NCBI GenBank assembly: GCA_030537735.1
Contig: JAUNVG010000001.1
Location: forward strand, 174,160 to 238,159
DNA length: 64,000 nt
Source: Actinomycetaceae bacterium
GTDB taxonomy: Bacteria; Actinomycetota; Actinomycetes; Actinomycetales; Actinomycetaceae
Direction of reading: 5' to 3'
A model generated the notes under the pieces. The model was not told the DNA's origin and did not search any database. It worked only from the letters and a program-made list of their open reading frames with translations. Positions 1 to 8,645 of this stretch are shown here, in pieces; the stretch's first letter is position 1; each line of letters opens with the position of its first letter. The position numbers were made by a program, and so were the translations under genes.

Positions 1-816
1 TATTTCACTCGCCCAGGTAAGAACGGCGGGGCGTGGATGACGAGTTTGCAGCAGGGGTGCGGGGCGAATGGGCATCGCAGCATCATTATTAACTGCGCCA
101 ACTATGCTCCGGTTCCTAATGGGCAGAAGAAGTTCTTAGATTGGGATGAGGTAATTACCTGTTTCCACGAGTTCGGCCACGCTTTGCATGGTTTACTTTC
201 TCGCACTCATTATGCTTCCACCGCGGGAACTGCCGTACCGCGTGATTTCGTGGAACTTCCCAGCCAGCTCAATGAGATGTGGGCTTACCATCCGCGGGTG
301 ATTGCGAATTTTGCCCGCCACGCAGACACCGGGGAGGTCATGCCGGCGCAGATGGTGCAGGCTCTGAGTGCTTCGTCCACTTTCGGGCAGGGCTATGACA
401 CCAGTGAGTACTGTGCTTCGGCGCTGTTGGATCAGTATTGGCATACGCAGCCGGTGGCGGAGCAGGAGGACGTGTTGGCCTTCGAACAGCGCGCCTTGCA
501 GGCAGCTGGCCTGGATGATCCGCAGATCCCGCCGCGTTATCGTTCTACGTATTTTCCCCATGCGTTCACCATTGGCTATGACGGCTGCTACTACTCCTAC
601 ATGTGGGCTGAGACCCTGGTGGGGGAGTGTGAGCAGTGGTTCCGCCAGGAGGCAGCCAAAGATGGCGATGGCGGCTTGAACCGCGCTGCTGGTGGGCGTT
701 ATGTTCGCCAGGTGCTTTCGCGTGGGTCTTCGCGTCCGCCGATGGATTCCTTCCGCGAGTTAGTAGGACGTGACGCCGGAGCACAGGCGGTACTTCGCCG
801 GCGTGGCTTGCAGTGA
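1..816 (+). CDS. M3 family zinc oligopeptidase / peptidyl-dipeptidase, C-terminal part
   Basis: Partial gene: the frame is open from base 1, so the start lies upstream of the window; 271 residues are visible. The zinc motif HEFGH is encoded at 166-180, and a Glu in the VELPS motif follows 29 residues after the first His, which is the spacing of the third zinc ligand in the M3 (thimet oligopeptidase/Dcp) family. The later Tyr-rich stretch around 575-610 (GYDGCYYSYMWAE) also matches the M3 substrate-binding region. By family knowledge these are cytoplasmic enzymes degrading short peptides. Whether it is Dcp (dipeptidyl carboxypeptidase) or an oligopeptidase cannot be decided without the N-terminus. 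Confidence 0.93.
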   Translation, partial: YFTRPGKNGGAWMTSLQQGCGANGHRSIIINCANYAPVPNGQKKFLDWDEVITCFHEFGHALHGLLSRTHYASTAGTAVPRDFVELPSQLNEMWAYHPRVIANFARHADTGEVMPAQMVQALSASSTFGQGYDTSEYCASALLDQYWHTQPVAEQEDVLAFEQRALQAAGLDDPQIPPRYRSTYFPHAFTIGYDGCYYSYMWAETLVGECEQWFRQEAAKDGDGGLNRAAGGRYVRQVLSRGSSRPPMDSFRELVGRDAGAQAVLRRRGLQ

Positions 817-907
817 CTTTCAAATGGTGGGGCGTGCACTTTTGAGCGCGCCCCACTGTCCTTCTCGGGCGGTTGTGGGTTAAGTAACGTCTAGCCCGGC
901 TTCGCGA

Positions 908-913
908 TAGAGT
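908..913 (+). promoter_or_regulatory. -10 element, probable leaderless promoter of the acidic protein gene
   Basis: TAGAGT lies 6 bases before the ATG at 920. There is no better Shine-Dalgarno than the weak AAGGG inside the gap. The same spacing recurs before many genes in this window. Confidence 0.4.
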
Positions 914-919
914 AAGGGC

Positions 920-1303
920 ATGACTATTCCTCCGCAGGCCGCGTTAGAACGCATGATCGCCGCTTTTGAAGCCCATTTCCATGCCGCATTGAGCACTGAG
1001 TCTGCGGCCTCGCCGCATTTGCTGGAGGCTGAACAGCGTTTGCGTGATGCGTTCTTCACCTACGATGACGCGATTTTCAATGCGTTCGGAGTGGACCTGC
1101 CGTTCGATTTGCTTTCGGATGATGATTACGACGAGGACGATTACGACTTCGACGATGACGACATCATTCCCCTGGATTTTGATGACGTCGATGACGAAGA
1201 CTATGACGACGACGAAGACGACGATGATGACGACGACTTCGACGATGATGATCTTGATGAGGATGATTACGACGACGAAGACGACTGTGAGGACTGCGAT
1301 TAA
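920..1303 (+). CDS. small poly-Asp/Glu tail protein
   Basis: 127 residues. The first 65 are an ordinary amphipathic, probably helical segment. From about residue 66 to the end the protein is almost wholly Asp and Glu with a few Tyr and Phe, and ends in a CxxC-like CEDCD. The acidic tail is encoded by GAC/GAT/GAA repeats. The extreme charge suggests a disordered tail that binds basic proteins, metal ions or a nucleic-acid-binding surface, but I recognise no family and infer no function. It is convergent with the aldo/keto reductase gene, and the two stop codons share one TTAA. The start follows TAGAGT by 6 bases. Replication slippage in the repeat could vary the tail length. Confidence 0.75.
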   Translation: MTIPPQAALERMIAAFEAHFHAALSTESAASPHLLEAEQRLRDAFFTYDDAIFNAFGVDLPFDLLSDDDYDEDDYDFDDDDIIPLDFDDVDDEDYDDDEDDDDDDDFDDDDLDEDDYDDEDDCEDCD

Positions 1304-2280
1304 CGCTGCGCAGGCATTTGCGGGCCGGTGAAGTTCTCTGGTCGAGCTGATGCGTCGCTGAGGGCCTCGATCAGGGGTAGGGGTAGCGTCAGGTCGGCGT
1401 GTTCTAGGATCTGGCGCAGCTGCAAGTCGTTGCGCGGCCCCACGATGGCGCAGCTAACTTCCGGCGCAGCGTTCAGCCAGGCCAAGGCGACGGCGTGAGC
1501 GGGGATTCCTAGGCCGTCGCCAGCGTGCACTACAGCTTCCACGGTGGGTAGGTATTGCGCTTGCAAGTAGGGTGCCACGAAGGGCGCTAGCAAGGTGGAG
1601 GCAGCGCGTGAATCCGGGGGTGTGCCGTGGCGGTATTTACCGGATAAAACCCCTCGCGCTAGGGGGGAAGTAGCGATGAAACTGCCGTTGCTGCGCGCCA
1701 AGCCGGGCAGAATGTGGGTTTCCACTTTGCGGTTTAGCAAGGAGTATTCATTTTCCAAGGCGTGTATGGCAATGCCTTGCGCTTTGGCGTAGTTAATGAT
1801 CTCGGCTGCTTCCCACGGCCCGAAATCGCCGATACCGAGGGCGCGTATTTTCCCTGAGCGTTGCGCCAGGTCGAGCGCAGCGAGGGTTTCTTCAAGGGCA
1901 GTGTGCGGGTCGTGCGCATGCAAAATGAACAGGTCGAGGTAGTCGGTTTCTAGATCTGACAAGCTGGTTTCGATGGACTGCAAGATGGCTGTGCGCGTGT
2001 TGCGTGCCGTGGCTTGTCCCTGCTGGGTGGTGAAGCCGCCTTTAGCGATGATCACCAGGTCTTCGCGCGGTGCACCTTGTTTGAGGACCTCCCCGATTAC
2101 TTGGTTGGCTTGTCCACCTGCGAATAGGGGCGAGGTATGTATCACATTCCCACCGGCTTCCAGGTACATCCCCATCATCTCTTGGGCTTGTTCGAGGCTG
2201 GTATCCTGCCCCCAGGTGAGGGTTCCTAACCCCAGGTGGGAGATTTGGATTCCGGTGTGAGCTAAGTAGTGATATTGCAT
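1300..2280 (-). CDS. aldo/keto reductase family protein with altered catalytic residues
   Basis: 326 residues with a full-length AKR (TIM-barrel) architecture: N-terminal GxGTxTWG, Lys80 in VIIAKGG and His121 in FILHAHD match the family's catalytic Lys and His. Aligned by eye with related AKRs, the usual Asp of IDTA is His48 (VIHTS) and the catalytic Tyr of xxYG is Phe53 (PLFAGG). The family normally reduces carbonyls with NADPH; without Tyr and Asp the activity may be lost or changed. A phosphate-binding C-terminal segment (IVGPRNDLQLRQ) suggests NADP(H) is still bound. It is divergent from uppP and convergent with the acidic protein gene. Confidence 0.85.
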   Translation of the reverse strand: MQYHYLAHTGIQISHLGLGTLTWGQDTSLEQAQEMMGMYLEAGGNVIHTSPLFAGGQANQVIGEVLKQGAPREDLVIIAKGGFTTQQGQATARNTRTAILQSIETSLSDLETDYLDLFILHAHDPHTALEETLAALDLAQRSGKIRALGIGDFGPWEAAEIINYAKAQGIAIHALENEYSLLNRKVETHILPGLARSNGSFIATSPLARGVLSGKYRHGTPPDSRAASTLLAPFVAPYLQAQYLPTVEAVVHAGDGLGIPAHAVALAWLNAAPEVSCAIVGPRNDLQLRQILEHADLTLPLPLIEALSDASARPENFTGPQMPAQR

Positions 2281-2311
2281 GTCTTATACGGTATCGCGTT
2301 TTAGTTGGGTT

Positions 2312-2317
2312 TAGGAT
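2312..2317 (+). promoter_or_regulatory. -10 element, probable leaderless promoter of uppP
   Basis: TAGGAT is 8 bases before the ATG at 2326. A TTG at 2305 would add seven residues but lies upstream of this element, so the ATG is preferred. Confidence 0.4.
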
Positions 2318-2325
2318 TGTCCTTC

Positions 2326-3183
2326 ATGGACTGGTTTGAAGCTATTCTCCTTGGGTTGGTTCAGGGACTGACGGAATTTTTGCCGATTTCTTCTTCCGCA
2401 CACCTGCGCATTACCGGTGAGTTGATTGGCATGGATGACCCGGGGGCGGCATTTACTGCGATCACTCAGATCGGCACGGAGACCGCGGTGGTGGTCTATT
2501 TTTGGAAAGATATTGTGCGCATCCTGACGCGCTGGTTCGGTTCCATGCCGTGGGTGGATGCCGCTAAACGGGTGCCGAATTCGGATCCTGACGTGCGCAT
2601 GGGCTGGATGATCATCGTCGGCTCCATCCCCATCGGGGTGCTGGGTTTGCTGCTGGAGGATTGGATCGACGTGCAGTTCCGTAACCTGTGGGTGACGGTT
2701 TCGATGCTGGCGTTCTTCGCGCTGCTTTTAGGTGTGGCCGATCGTTTCGCCCCCAAGCGCCTGACGTTAGATCGCCTCTCTTGGCGCGATGCCATCCTTT
2801 ATGGTTTCGCCCAGGCTATGGCTCTGATCCCGGGAGTGTCGCGCTCGGGTGGCACCATCACCATGGGTCGGGCATTGGGGTACACCCGCGAGGCAGCGGC
2901 CCGCTATTCCTTCCTACTGGCGATGCCGGCGGTTTTTGCCTCTGGGTTCTATAAGGTAGCGAAGGTAGCTGCCGGCGAGGACGTGGTGTCAGTTGGCCCC
3001 ACGGTGGTGGCCACGTTGATTGCTTTCGTCGTTGGCTACGCGGTTATCGTGTGGTTCTTGAAACTGGTTTCGACCCGCTCCTACGCCCCGTTTGTGATTT
3101 ACCGCCTGGTGCTGGCTGCTTTAATCGCGCTGCTTTTGGCTACGTCGGTACTTAGCCCGGTTCCCACTTTCATGGCTGCTTAA
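2326..3183 (+). CDS. uppP: undecaprenyl-diphosphatase UppP (BacA)
   Basis: 285 residues, polytopic. Two family signatures are visible: [14 protein letters not shown] near residues 12-25 and PGVSRSGGT near 171-179. These line the active site that dephosphorylates undecaprenyl pyrophosphate, recycling the lipid carrier for peptidoglycan and other wall polymers at the membrane. Loss or overexpression in other bacteria alters bacitracin sensitivity. The start was set at ATG 2326, just after a -10-like TAGGAT. The gene stands alone, divergent from the aldo/keto reductase and convergent with the nuclease gene. Confidence 0.95.
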   Translation: MDWFEAILLGLVQGLTEFLPISSSAHLRITGELIGMDDPGAAFTAITQIGTETAVVVYFWKDIVRILTRWFGSMPWVDAAKRVPNSDPDVRMGWMIIVGSIPIGVLGLLLEDWIDVQFRNLWVTVSMLAFFALLLGVADRFAPKRLTLDRLSWRDAILYGFAQAMALIPGVSRSGGTITMGRALGYTREAAARYSFLLAMPAVFASGFYKVAKVAAGEDVVSVGPTVVATLIAFVVGYAVIVWFLKLVSTRSYAPFVIYRLVLAALIALLLATSVLSPVPTFMAA

Positions 3184-3259
3184 CACCTTCAGCCGTTGTT
3201 TCCCAGCGGGTGCGCACGCTTGGTTTCACAGCTTGCGCCAGCGCACCTGCGCGCCTGGC

Positions 3260-4114
3260 TTAGAACATTTTCGGCGGCGGTGTTTGCTGCACCCCCATCA
3301 TGGCTTTGGCTCCCTCCACGTTCATGGCGTGGGGGGAGTCGCCTTTAGCGGGGCAGTATTGGCGCACCTGGCACCAGTTACAAAGCGGCCCGGTCCGCAC
3401 CGGGAAAACTTCGGTTTCGATGGCGCTTTTAATCTCTTCCCACAGCGTTTCGATGCTGCGAGCGAAGTACTCAACGTCTTCGGCTTTCGGATCCAAGGTC
3501 AGTACTCGCCCGTCCGCAAGGAACACTAGCTGCATGCGCTGGGGGATGCCTCGTCCGGATTGCCGCAGCAACAGGGCGTAGAAGTTCAGCTGCGCTAACT
3601 TATCATCCATGAATCGCGGTTGCGGTGATTTACCGGTCTTGTAGTCAACTACGCGGGTGGCTCCAGAGGGGGCGCGGTCGATACGGTCAACGAAGCCGCG
3701 CATGAGTATCCCACTTTCGGTGCTGGCTTCAAGGAACAGTTCACGCGCGTGTGGCTCCAGGCGCTGAGGGTTTTCTACTTGGAAGTACTGGGTAACTAGG
3801 CGCTCGACTTCCCGGTCCCATTTTGCTCGCTCAGCTTCGGTTTCGAACAGCGCGTCAAATTGCCGGTCCTGCGCGTAGAGGCGTTCGCGGTTGGGCGCTA
3901 TCATCTGCAGTGCCTGCTCCACGGTTCGCTCTGCGGCAGGCAAGTCGTAGAGGTGTTCTAACACGGCGTGCACCAGGGTGCCTCGAGTGGTGGCTTGGGT
4001 GGGTGGTTCTTGGTGTCCGTCGATGTAGATGAGTCGAAACCGCATCGGGCATTGCCGCCAGGTTCCAGTAGAGGAAGCAGATAGTGCTTTACGCCTAGTT
4101 TTTATTACACCCAT
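3260..4114 (-). CDS. RecB-family PD-(D/E)XK nuclease with predicted Fe-S cluster
   Basis: 284 residues from the preferred start. His near residue 48 (RGTLVHAVLEHL), GFVDRID and VVDYKTGK form the PD-(D/E)XK nuclease core. One Cys near the N-terminus (WRQCPMRFR) and three near the C-terminus (CNWCQVRQYC) match the four-Cys [4Fe-4S] arrangement of Cas4/AddB-like nucleases. It is probably a DNA exonuclease of the RecB/PDDEXK_1 family found beside trmI in actinobacteria. The frame is open to 4291, but family similarity begins near residue 60 of that longer reading. The ATG at 4114 is preceded on its strand by TACGGT and six bases, like the leaderless genes here. No CRISPR or cas genes are nearby. 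Confidence 0.85.
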   Translation of the reverse strand: MGVIKTRRKALSASSTGTWRQCPMRFRLIYIDGHQEPPTQATTRGTLVHAVLEHLYDLPAAERTVEQALQMIAPNRERLYAQDRQFDALFETEAERAKWDREVERLVTQYFQVENPQRLEPHARELFLEASTESGILMRGFVDRIDRAPSGATRVVDYKTGKSPQPRFMDDKLAQLNFYALLLRQSGRGIPQRMQLVFLADGRVLTLDPKAEDVEYFARSIETLWEEIKSAIETEVFPVRTGPLCNWCQVRQYCPAKGDSPHAMNVEGAKAMMGVQQTPPPKMF

Positions 4115-4243
4115 GTCACTACCGTACACGCTGACACCCAAGGTGGGCATTTCACTTGATTTCCCGCGCTTGCCGCCCCCTCCCACCCCAGGGGGCCGCC
4201 TTCCACCCATGAAGCTGGGGCAGCTGCTTTCACCTGCCATGCG

Positions 4244-4249
4244 TACAAT
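4244..4249 (+). promoter_or_regulatory. -10 element, leaderless promoter of the pupylation operon
   Basis: TACAAT ends 8 bases before the ATG of trmI at 4258, with no Shine-Dalgarno between. The transcript probably starts at or next to the A of the ATG and drives trmI-arc-dop-pup-pafA-FKBP. Confidence 0.5.
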
Positions 4250-4257
4250 GGTTAGCG

Positions 4258-5313
4258 ATGAGTGAGCAACTGTCTTATGAAGTTCCCGCAACGGTTTCCT
4301 CCGCCCAGTTCCAGGCGGCGCGCCGCGGCCCGCTCCGAGCGGGTGATCGCGTGCAGATCACAGACCCCAAGGGTCGGCTCCACACGGTGGTGCTGGTGGA
4401 GGGCGGCATGTTCCAATGTTCGCGTGGGCGCCTGCGCCACGACGATCTGATTGGACTGGAAGAAGGCACAACCGTTTACAGTGAGGACCGTCCTTTCCAC
4501 GTGGTTCGTCCCCTGCTGCAAGACTACGTAATGTCGATGCCCCGCGGCGCTGCCATCATCTACCCCAAGGACGCAGCCACCATCGTGGGGGTGGCAGATA
4601 TCTTCCCCGGCGCCCGAGTGGTGGAAGCCGGCGTGGGTTCGGGGGCGTTGACCCTGTCCCTACTCAGCGCCGTGGGCGATAACGGTTCCTTGCTTTCAGT
4701 GGAGCGCCGCGCCGATTTTGCCGATATCGCGGCCGGTAACGTGGATTTGTGGTTCGGTGGTCGGCACTGCGCGTGGCAGCTGGAGGTGGGCGATTTCAAC
4801 GAGGTAGTGGCCGACCTTCCCGATCACAGCGTGGACCGCGTGGTGTTAGACATGTTGGCTCCGTGGGAGTGCTTAGACCAAGTCCAGCGCATCTTAATTC
4901 CCGGTGGCGTGGTGGTGTTCTACGTGGCGACGGTGACGCAGCTTTCGCGTTTGCGTGAGGACCTGGTAGCCGGTGGTCGCTTCAGCGAGCCGAAGGCTCA
5001 AGAGTCAATGGTTCGCACCTGGCACTTGGATGGTTTGGCGGTGCGTCCCGATCACCGGATGGTGGCGCACACGGGGTTCCTCCTTTCAGCCCGCACGGTT
5101 TCGCCCTCGTCCCATCCGCAGTCACGGCGTTCACGTCCGGCTCCGGCCGCTGCCGATCAGGGGGGCCAGTGGGACGACGCGCAAGAGTGGGACAGTCACG
5201 AGCAACTGAATCCGCAGGTTTCCCCCAAGAAGGTTCGACGCGCTCGCCGGCAGGTTGCTACCAAGGTAACCACGTGGCTGCCGAGCGCCGGGGAGGGCGA
5301 CTTTGATGAGTGA
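4258..5313 (+). CDS. trmI: tRNA (adenine-58-N1)-methyltransferase TrmI
   Basis: 351 residues. An N-terminal beta domain (about 1-95) precedes a Rossmann SAM-binding domain with VVEAGVGSGALTL (motif I) near residue 121 and VVLDMLAPWE near 198. It methylates A58 of tRNA in the T loop. Family members of this type are usually about 280 residues; this one carries a C-terminal extension of about 70 residues, rich in Ser, Pro and Gln and then basic. It is the first gene of the Pup operon, as in mycobacteria, and its last codons overlap the arc start (ATGAGTGA). Confidence 0.95.
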   Translation: MSEQLSYEVPATVSSAQFQAARRGPLRAGDRVQITDPKGRLHTVVLVEGGMFQCSRGRLRHDDLIGLEEGTTVYSEDRPFHVVRPLLQDYVMSMPRGAAIIYPKDAATIVGVADIFPGARVVEAGVGSGALTLSLLSAVGDNGSLLSVERRADFADIAAGNVDLWFGGRHCAWQLEVGDFNEVVADLPDHSVDRVVLDMLAPWECLDQVQRILIPGGVVVFYVATVTQLSRLREDLVAGGRFSEPKAQESMVRTWHLDGLAVRPDHRMVAHTGFLLSARTVSPSSHPQSRRSRPAPAAADQGGQWDDAQEWDSHEQLNPQVSPKKVRRARRQVATKVTTWLPSAGEGDFDE

Positions 5314-6874
5314 GGCGGACCGTCACCAGATTCGCGAGCTGGAAGAAAAGAACGCCAGGTTGGTCTCTGCTTTGCAGCGGGCCCGTACCCAGCTGCGTGC
5401 GCAGGCTGATAACGGTGGCGAGGACGGTGTGCCCGCTAGCGTGGGTATCTTCCTTTCCGCTCACAGCGATGGGCGCCGTTTGGCACAGGTGGCGTTGGGT
5501 AGTGCAGTGCGCGTGGTGGCGGTTTCCTCCCAGGTTGATTTAGCTGCCCTCAGCTGCGGCCAGCAGGTGTGGGTCAGTGATGACCACGTGCTGGTTCAAG
5601 CCGCTGATTTTCCCCGGCAGGGGGAGGTTGTCACGGTCGCGGAACTACTTGGTTTGGATCGGGTGATTGTGCGCGGTGGCACCCCGGGGGAGCGAGTTTT
5701 CACTTTGGCTGGGCCGCTTCGCTCCGGAGCGGTGAAGGTGGGCGATAGCCTGCTGGTGGATTCTCGCGCGCAGGTGGCGTTACAAAAAGTGGTGCGCGCC
5801 AGTGTTGACCAGATGCTCACCCCGGAGACTCCGCAGGTGGAGTTTTCCGACATTGGCGGGCTGGGGGCGCAGATTGAACTGGTGCGCGACGCCATCGAGC
5901 TGCCTTTCACTCACCCCCAGCTTCACGCCACTTACGGTCTTAAAGTGCCTCGCGGGATCTTACTGTACGGGCCGCCCGGTTGCGGTAAAACACTGATCGC
6001 GAAGGCGGTGGCGAATTCTTTGTCGCGTGCTCGTCGCAGCCAACCGGCTCACTTCATCTCGGTAAAGGGCCCAGAGCTTTTAAACAAGTATGTGGGGGAG
6101 ACCGAACGCCACATTCGCACGATCTTTTCCCGCGCCCGCAAGTTGGCTTCACGCGACGTGCCGGTGGTGATTTTCTTCGACGAGATGGAGGCTTTATTCC
6201 GCACTCGTGGAAGTGGGATTTCTTCCGATATGGAAACTTTGATTGTCCCCCAGCTACTGGCGGAGATGGACGGCGTGGAGGCGCTAGATAACGTCATTAT
6301 TATCGGTGCTTCCAACCGTGAGGACATGATTGACCCGGCGGTTTTGCGACCGGGGCGTTTCGACTTGAAGGTCCACATTGATCGTCCTGACCGGATTGGC
6401 GCCAGGGAGATTTTCGCCAAATATTTAACTGCCGACCTACCGCTGTCAAAGCAGTTGTTGACGGCGCACCCGGATCCGCAAAAAGCGGTTTCAGCGTTGA
6501 TTGACGAGGCGGTTGAAACCTTGTTTTCCCGCAGCCCTCACACCGCGATGCTGCACGCGCGCACAGCTTCAGGCCAGGTGCGCACCCTGTATGCTGCGGA
6601 CTTGATTTCGGGTGCCATGATTGCATCTATTGTGGAACGCACGAAACAACTGGCATTGAAATCTGACCTGGCGGGCTCACCCGGGATTGATTTATCGCAC
6701 TTGCGCGCAGCCATCACCTTAGAGCTGGATCAGTGCGGGCGTTTGGTTGCCACCACTGATCTGCCGCAGTGGGCACAGGTAAGTGGACTGCGCGGGCAGG
6801 ATCTAGTGGCGGTGGAAGTCGCCGCCGGCGAAGTACGCTGTGACGATAGTGAGCAGGAGGCAAACAGTGAGTGA
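5306..6874 (+). CDS. arc: AAA+ ATPase forming ring-shaped complexes (ARC/Mpa)
   Basis: 522 residues from the ATG at 5306, which has a GGAGGG upstream; a TTG at 5303 is the alternative. An N-terminal coiled coil (about 5-40), two OB-like interdomain segments (about 50-175), then one AAA+ module with Walker A GPPGCGKT and Walker B VVIFFDEME. In mycobacteria Mpa captures Pup via the coiled coil and threads substrates into the 20S proteasome, docking with a C-terminal GQYL tail. Here the protein ends in an acidic EQEANSE with no such tail, and no prcBA genes are present. This fits the proteasome-independent ARC of corynebacteria, reported to act on pupylated ferritin. Confidence 0.95.
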   Translation: MSEADRHQIRELEEKNARLVSALQRARTQLRAQADNGGEDGVPASVGIFLSAHSDGRRLAQVALGSAVRVVAVSSQVDLAALSCGQQVWVSDDHVLVQAADFPRQGEVVTVAELLGLDRVIVRGGTPGERVFTLAGPLRSGAVKVGDSLLVDSRAQVALQKVVRASVDQMLTPETPQVEFSDIGGLGAQIELVRDAIELPFTHPQLHATYGLKVPRGILLYGPPGCGKTLIAKAVANSLSRARRSQPAHFISVKGPELLNKYVGETERHIRTIFSRARKLASRDVPVVIFFDEMEALFRTRGSGISSDMETLIVPQLLAEMDGVEALDNVIIIGASNREDMIDPAVLRPGRFDLKVHIDRPDRIGAREIFAKYLTADLPLSKQLLTAHPDPQKAVSALIDEAVETLFSRSPHTAMLHARTASGQVRTLYAADLISGAMIASIVERTKQLALKSDLAGSPGIDLSHLRAAITLELDQCGRLVATTDLPQWAQVSGLRGQDLVAVEVAAGEVRCDDSEQEANSE

Positions 6875-8444
6875 CCAACAGCCACACCCACCGATGGTTT
6901 TTGGTATTGAAACTGAGTTCGGCGTGATGGATGCAGCTAACGCCTCAGCTAACGCGGTGGCCTTAAGCGCACAAACGGTGGCGGCCTACGCTGCGCGCAG
7001 TGGCACTAACCCGGTGATGTGGGACTACACCGGCGAAGACCCCCTTAACGACGCGCGCGGCTATCGGCTACAGCGGGCGAATGCCCACCCGTCCTTCCTC
7101 ACCGACGACCCCTACCAGCTGGCACCGTCTGGAGGGGTGGCTTACGGTCCCGCTCCCAGCGAGTACGATCGGCGCAGCTACCAGCTAACGAACCTGGTGT
7201 TAGAAAACGGCGGGCGCCTTTACGTCGATCACGCTCACCCCGAATACGCTTCACCGGAGACCACCAGCGCTGCCCAGGCCGTGCTCTATGACCGCGCGGG
7301 GGATTGGATTGCGCGCCAGGCATGCTTACAGTCTCAAACCGATGGTTCCCAGCTGGCGCTGTATAAGAACAACACTGACGGTAAGGGCGCCGCTTACGGC
7401 ACTCACGAAAACTACCAGCTACCGCGCCCAGTTGACTTCGACGACTTGGTGGTGGGGGCAACCACCTTCTTAGTTACGCGCCCCATTTTCTGCGGTGCGG
7501 GTCGGGTCGGTCTGGGCCAGCGCGGGGAAGGCACGGGCTTCCAGATCTCGCAGCGAGCGGACTTTATCGAAAATGACGTGGGGTTGGAAACCACCTTTAA
7601 CCGCCCGATAATTAACACCCGCGACGAACCTCACGCCGACCCGCGGCAGGTGCGGCGTTTCCACGTGATTAACGGCGATGCCAACCAGTTCGACATCTCC
7701 ACCTACCTGCGCCTAGGCACCACCGGCCTGGTGCTGCGCGCGATAGCAGCCAGCCCGGACCTGCGTTGGAACGCTCTTAGCCTGGATGAGGACCCGGTGG
7801 CGGTGGCAGCCCGGGTCTCCCACGACCTGTCACTTCGCCAACGCTATGAGTGCAAGGATGGTAAATCCCGCACTGCGATTGACATTCAACTTACGCTTTC
7901 GGACCTGGTGGCTCAGGTGCTGCCAAACTTGTCGGGCGATGAGCTGGCGGTGTGGGAACGCTGGCGAGGCGTGTTGGAAACTCTAGCTACCGACCCTGAG
8001 AGCTGCGCGCGGGAAGTGGAATGGGTTGGTAAATACCAGCTTTTACGTCGCCAACTCTCGCGTTGGGAAGCTGACTGGGCCGACCCGCGGGCGGCGGCAG
8101 TGGACCTGCAGTGGGCGGACCTGCGCCAGGGCCGGTCCTTGGTAGATAGGTTGGACAAAGCCGGCTTGGTGGAAAGACTGTGGAGTGAGCGCCAGGTGGC
8201 GACCGCAGCCACCGTGCCGCCGGCTGACACGCGCGCTCGGGTGCGTGGACTGGCGGTGAAACACCAGCGGCAGTTGGTGAAAGCCTCATGGTCTTCGATC
8301 GTGGTGGAAACCACCGGTGGCACTAGCGCACGTATCCCGCTGCCGGAGGCAACCGACGCCGGCAGCGAGCAGCTGATCGCCGCTGTCACCAGTGGCGACG
8401 GTGGCGCTATGGTGGAAGCAGCATCAGATAGCTTAGGAAGGTAG
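6867..8444 (+). CDS. dop: Pup deamidase/depupylase Dop
   Basis: 525 residues from the GTG at 6867, chosen because AGGAGG at 6855-6860 is 6 bases upstream; an earlier GTG at 6840 lacks this. The start lies inside the end of arc, so translation is probably coupled. The N-terminal FGIETEFGVM holds the ATP/Mg-binding Glu residues of the glutamine-synthetase-like fold, GGRLYVDHAHPEYASPE is the Pup-ligase/Dop family signature, and YKNNTDGKG is Dop-like. Dop converts the C-terminal Gln of Pup to Glu and removes Pup from targets. It is required here because the encoded Pup ends in Gln. Confidence 0.95.
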   Translation: MSDQQPHPPMVFGIETEFGVMDAANASANAVALSAQTVAAYAARSGTNPVMWDYTGEDPLNDARGYRLQRANAHPSFLTDDPYQLAPSGGVAYGPAPSEYDRRSYQLTNLVLENGGRLYVDHAHPEYASPETTSAAQAVLYDRAGDWIARQACLQSQTDGSQLALYKNNTDGKGAAYGTHENYQLPRPVDFDDLVVGATTFLVTRPIFCGAGRVGLGQRGEGTGFQISQRADFIENDVGLETTFNRPIINTRDEPHADPRQVRRFHVINGDANQFDISTYLRLGTTGLVLRAIAASPDLRWNALSLDEDPVAVAARVSHDLSLRQRYECKDGKSRTAIDIQLTLSDLVAQVLPNLSGDELAVWERWRGVLETLATDPESCAREVEWVGKYQLLRRQLSRWEADWADPRAAAVDLQWADLRQGRSLVDRLDKAGLVERLWSERQVATAATVPPADTRARVRGLAVKHQRQLVKASWSSIVVETTGGTSARIPLPEATDAGSEQLIAAVTSGDGGAMVEAASDSLGR

Positions 8445-8448
8445 AAAA

Positions 8449-8619
8449 ATGCAGCAACAGGTTTTCGGTGGCGGCCCAGATCACGATGAGGACGACGCGC
8501 CCGCCGCGAAGCAACAGCAGGTAAGCGCATTGGATGACATTTTGGACGAGATCGATTCGGTGCTGGAAACCGACGCCCAAATATTCGTGCAAGATTTCGT
8601 ACAAAAGGGCGGCCAGTAG
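8449..8619 (+). CDS. pup: prokaryotic ubiquitin-like protein Pup
   Basis: A 56-residue ORF lying between dop and pafA. It begins MQQQVFGGGP, has an acidic, disordered first half, a central helix-forming segment (ALDDILDEIDSVLE) that binds the ARC coiled coil in the family, and ends FVQKGGQ. The terminal GGQ is the Pup hallmark and means Dop must deamidate it before PafA can ligate it to lysines. GGAAGG upstream at 8436-8441 serves as Shine-Dalgarno. It starts 4 bases after the dop stop. It is shorter than mycobacterial Pup (64 residues), mainly at the N-terminus. Confidence 0.95.
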   Translation: MQQQVFGGGPDHDEDDAPAAKQQQVSALDDILDEIDSVLETDAQIFVQDFVQKGGQ

Positions 8620-8645
8620 GCTTCCCACGGGGAAGGGAGTCGGGC

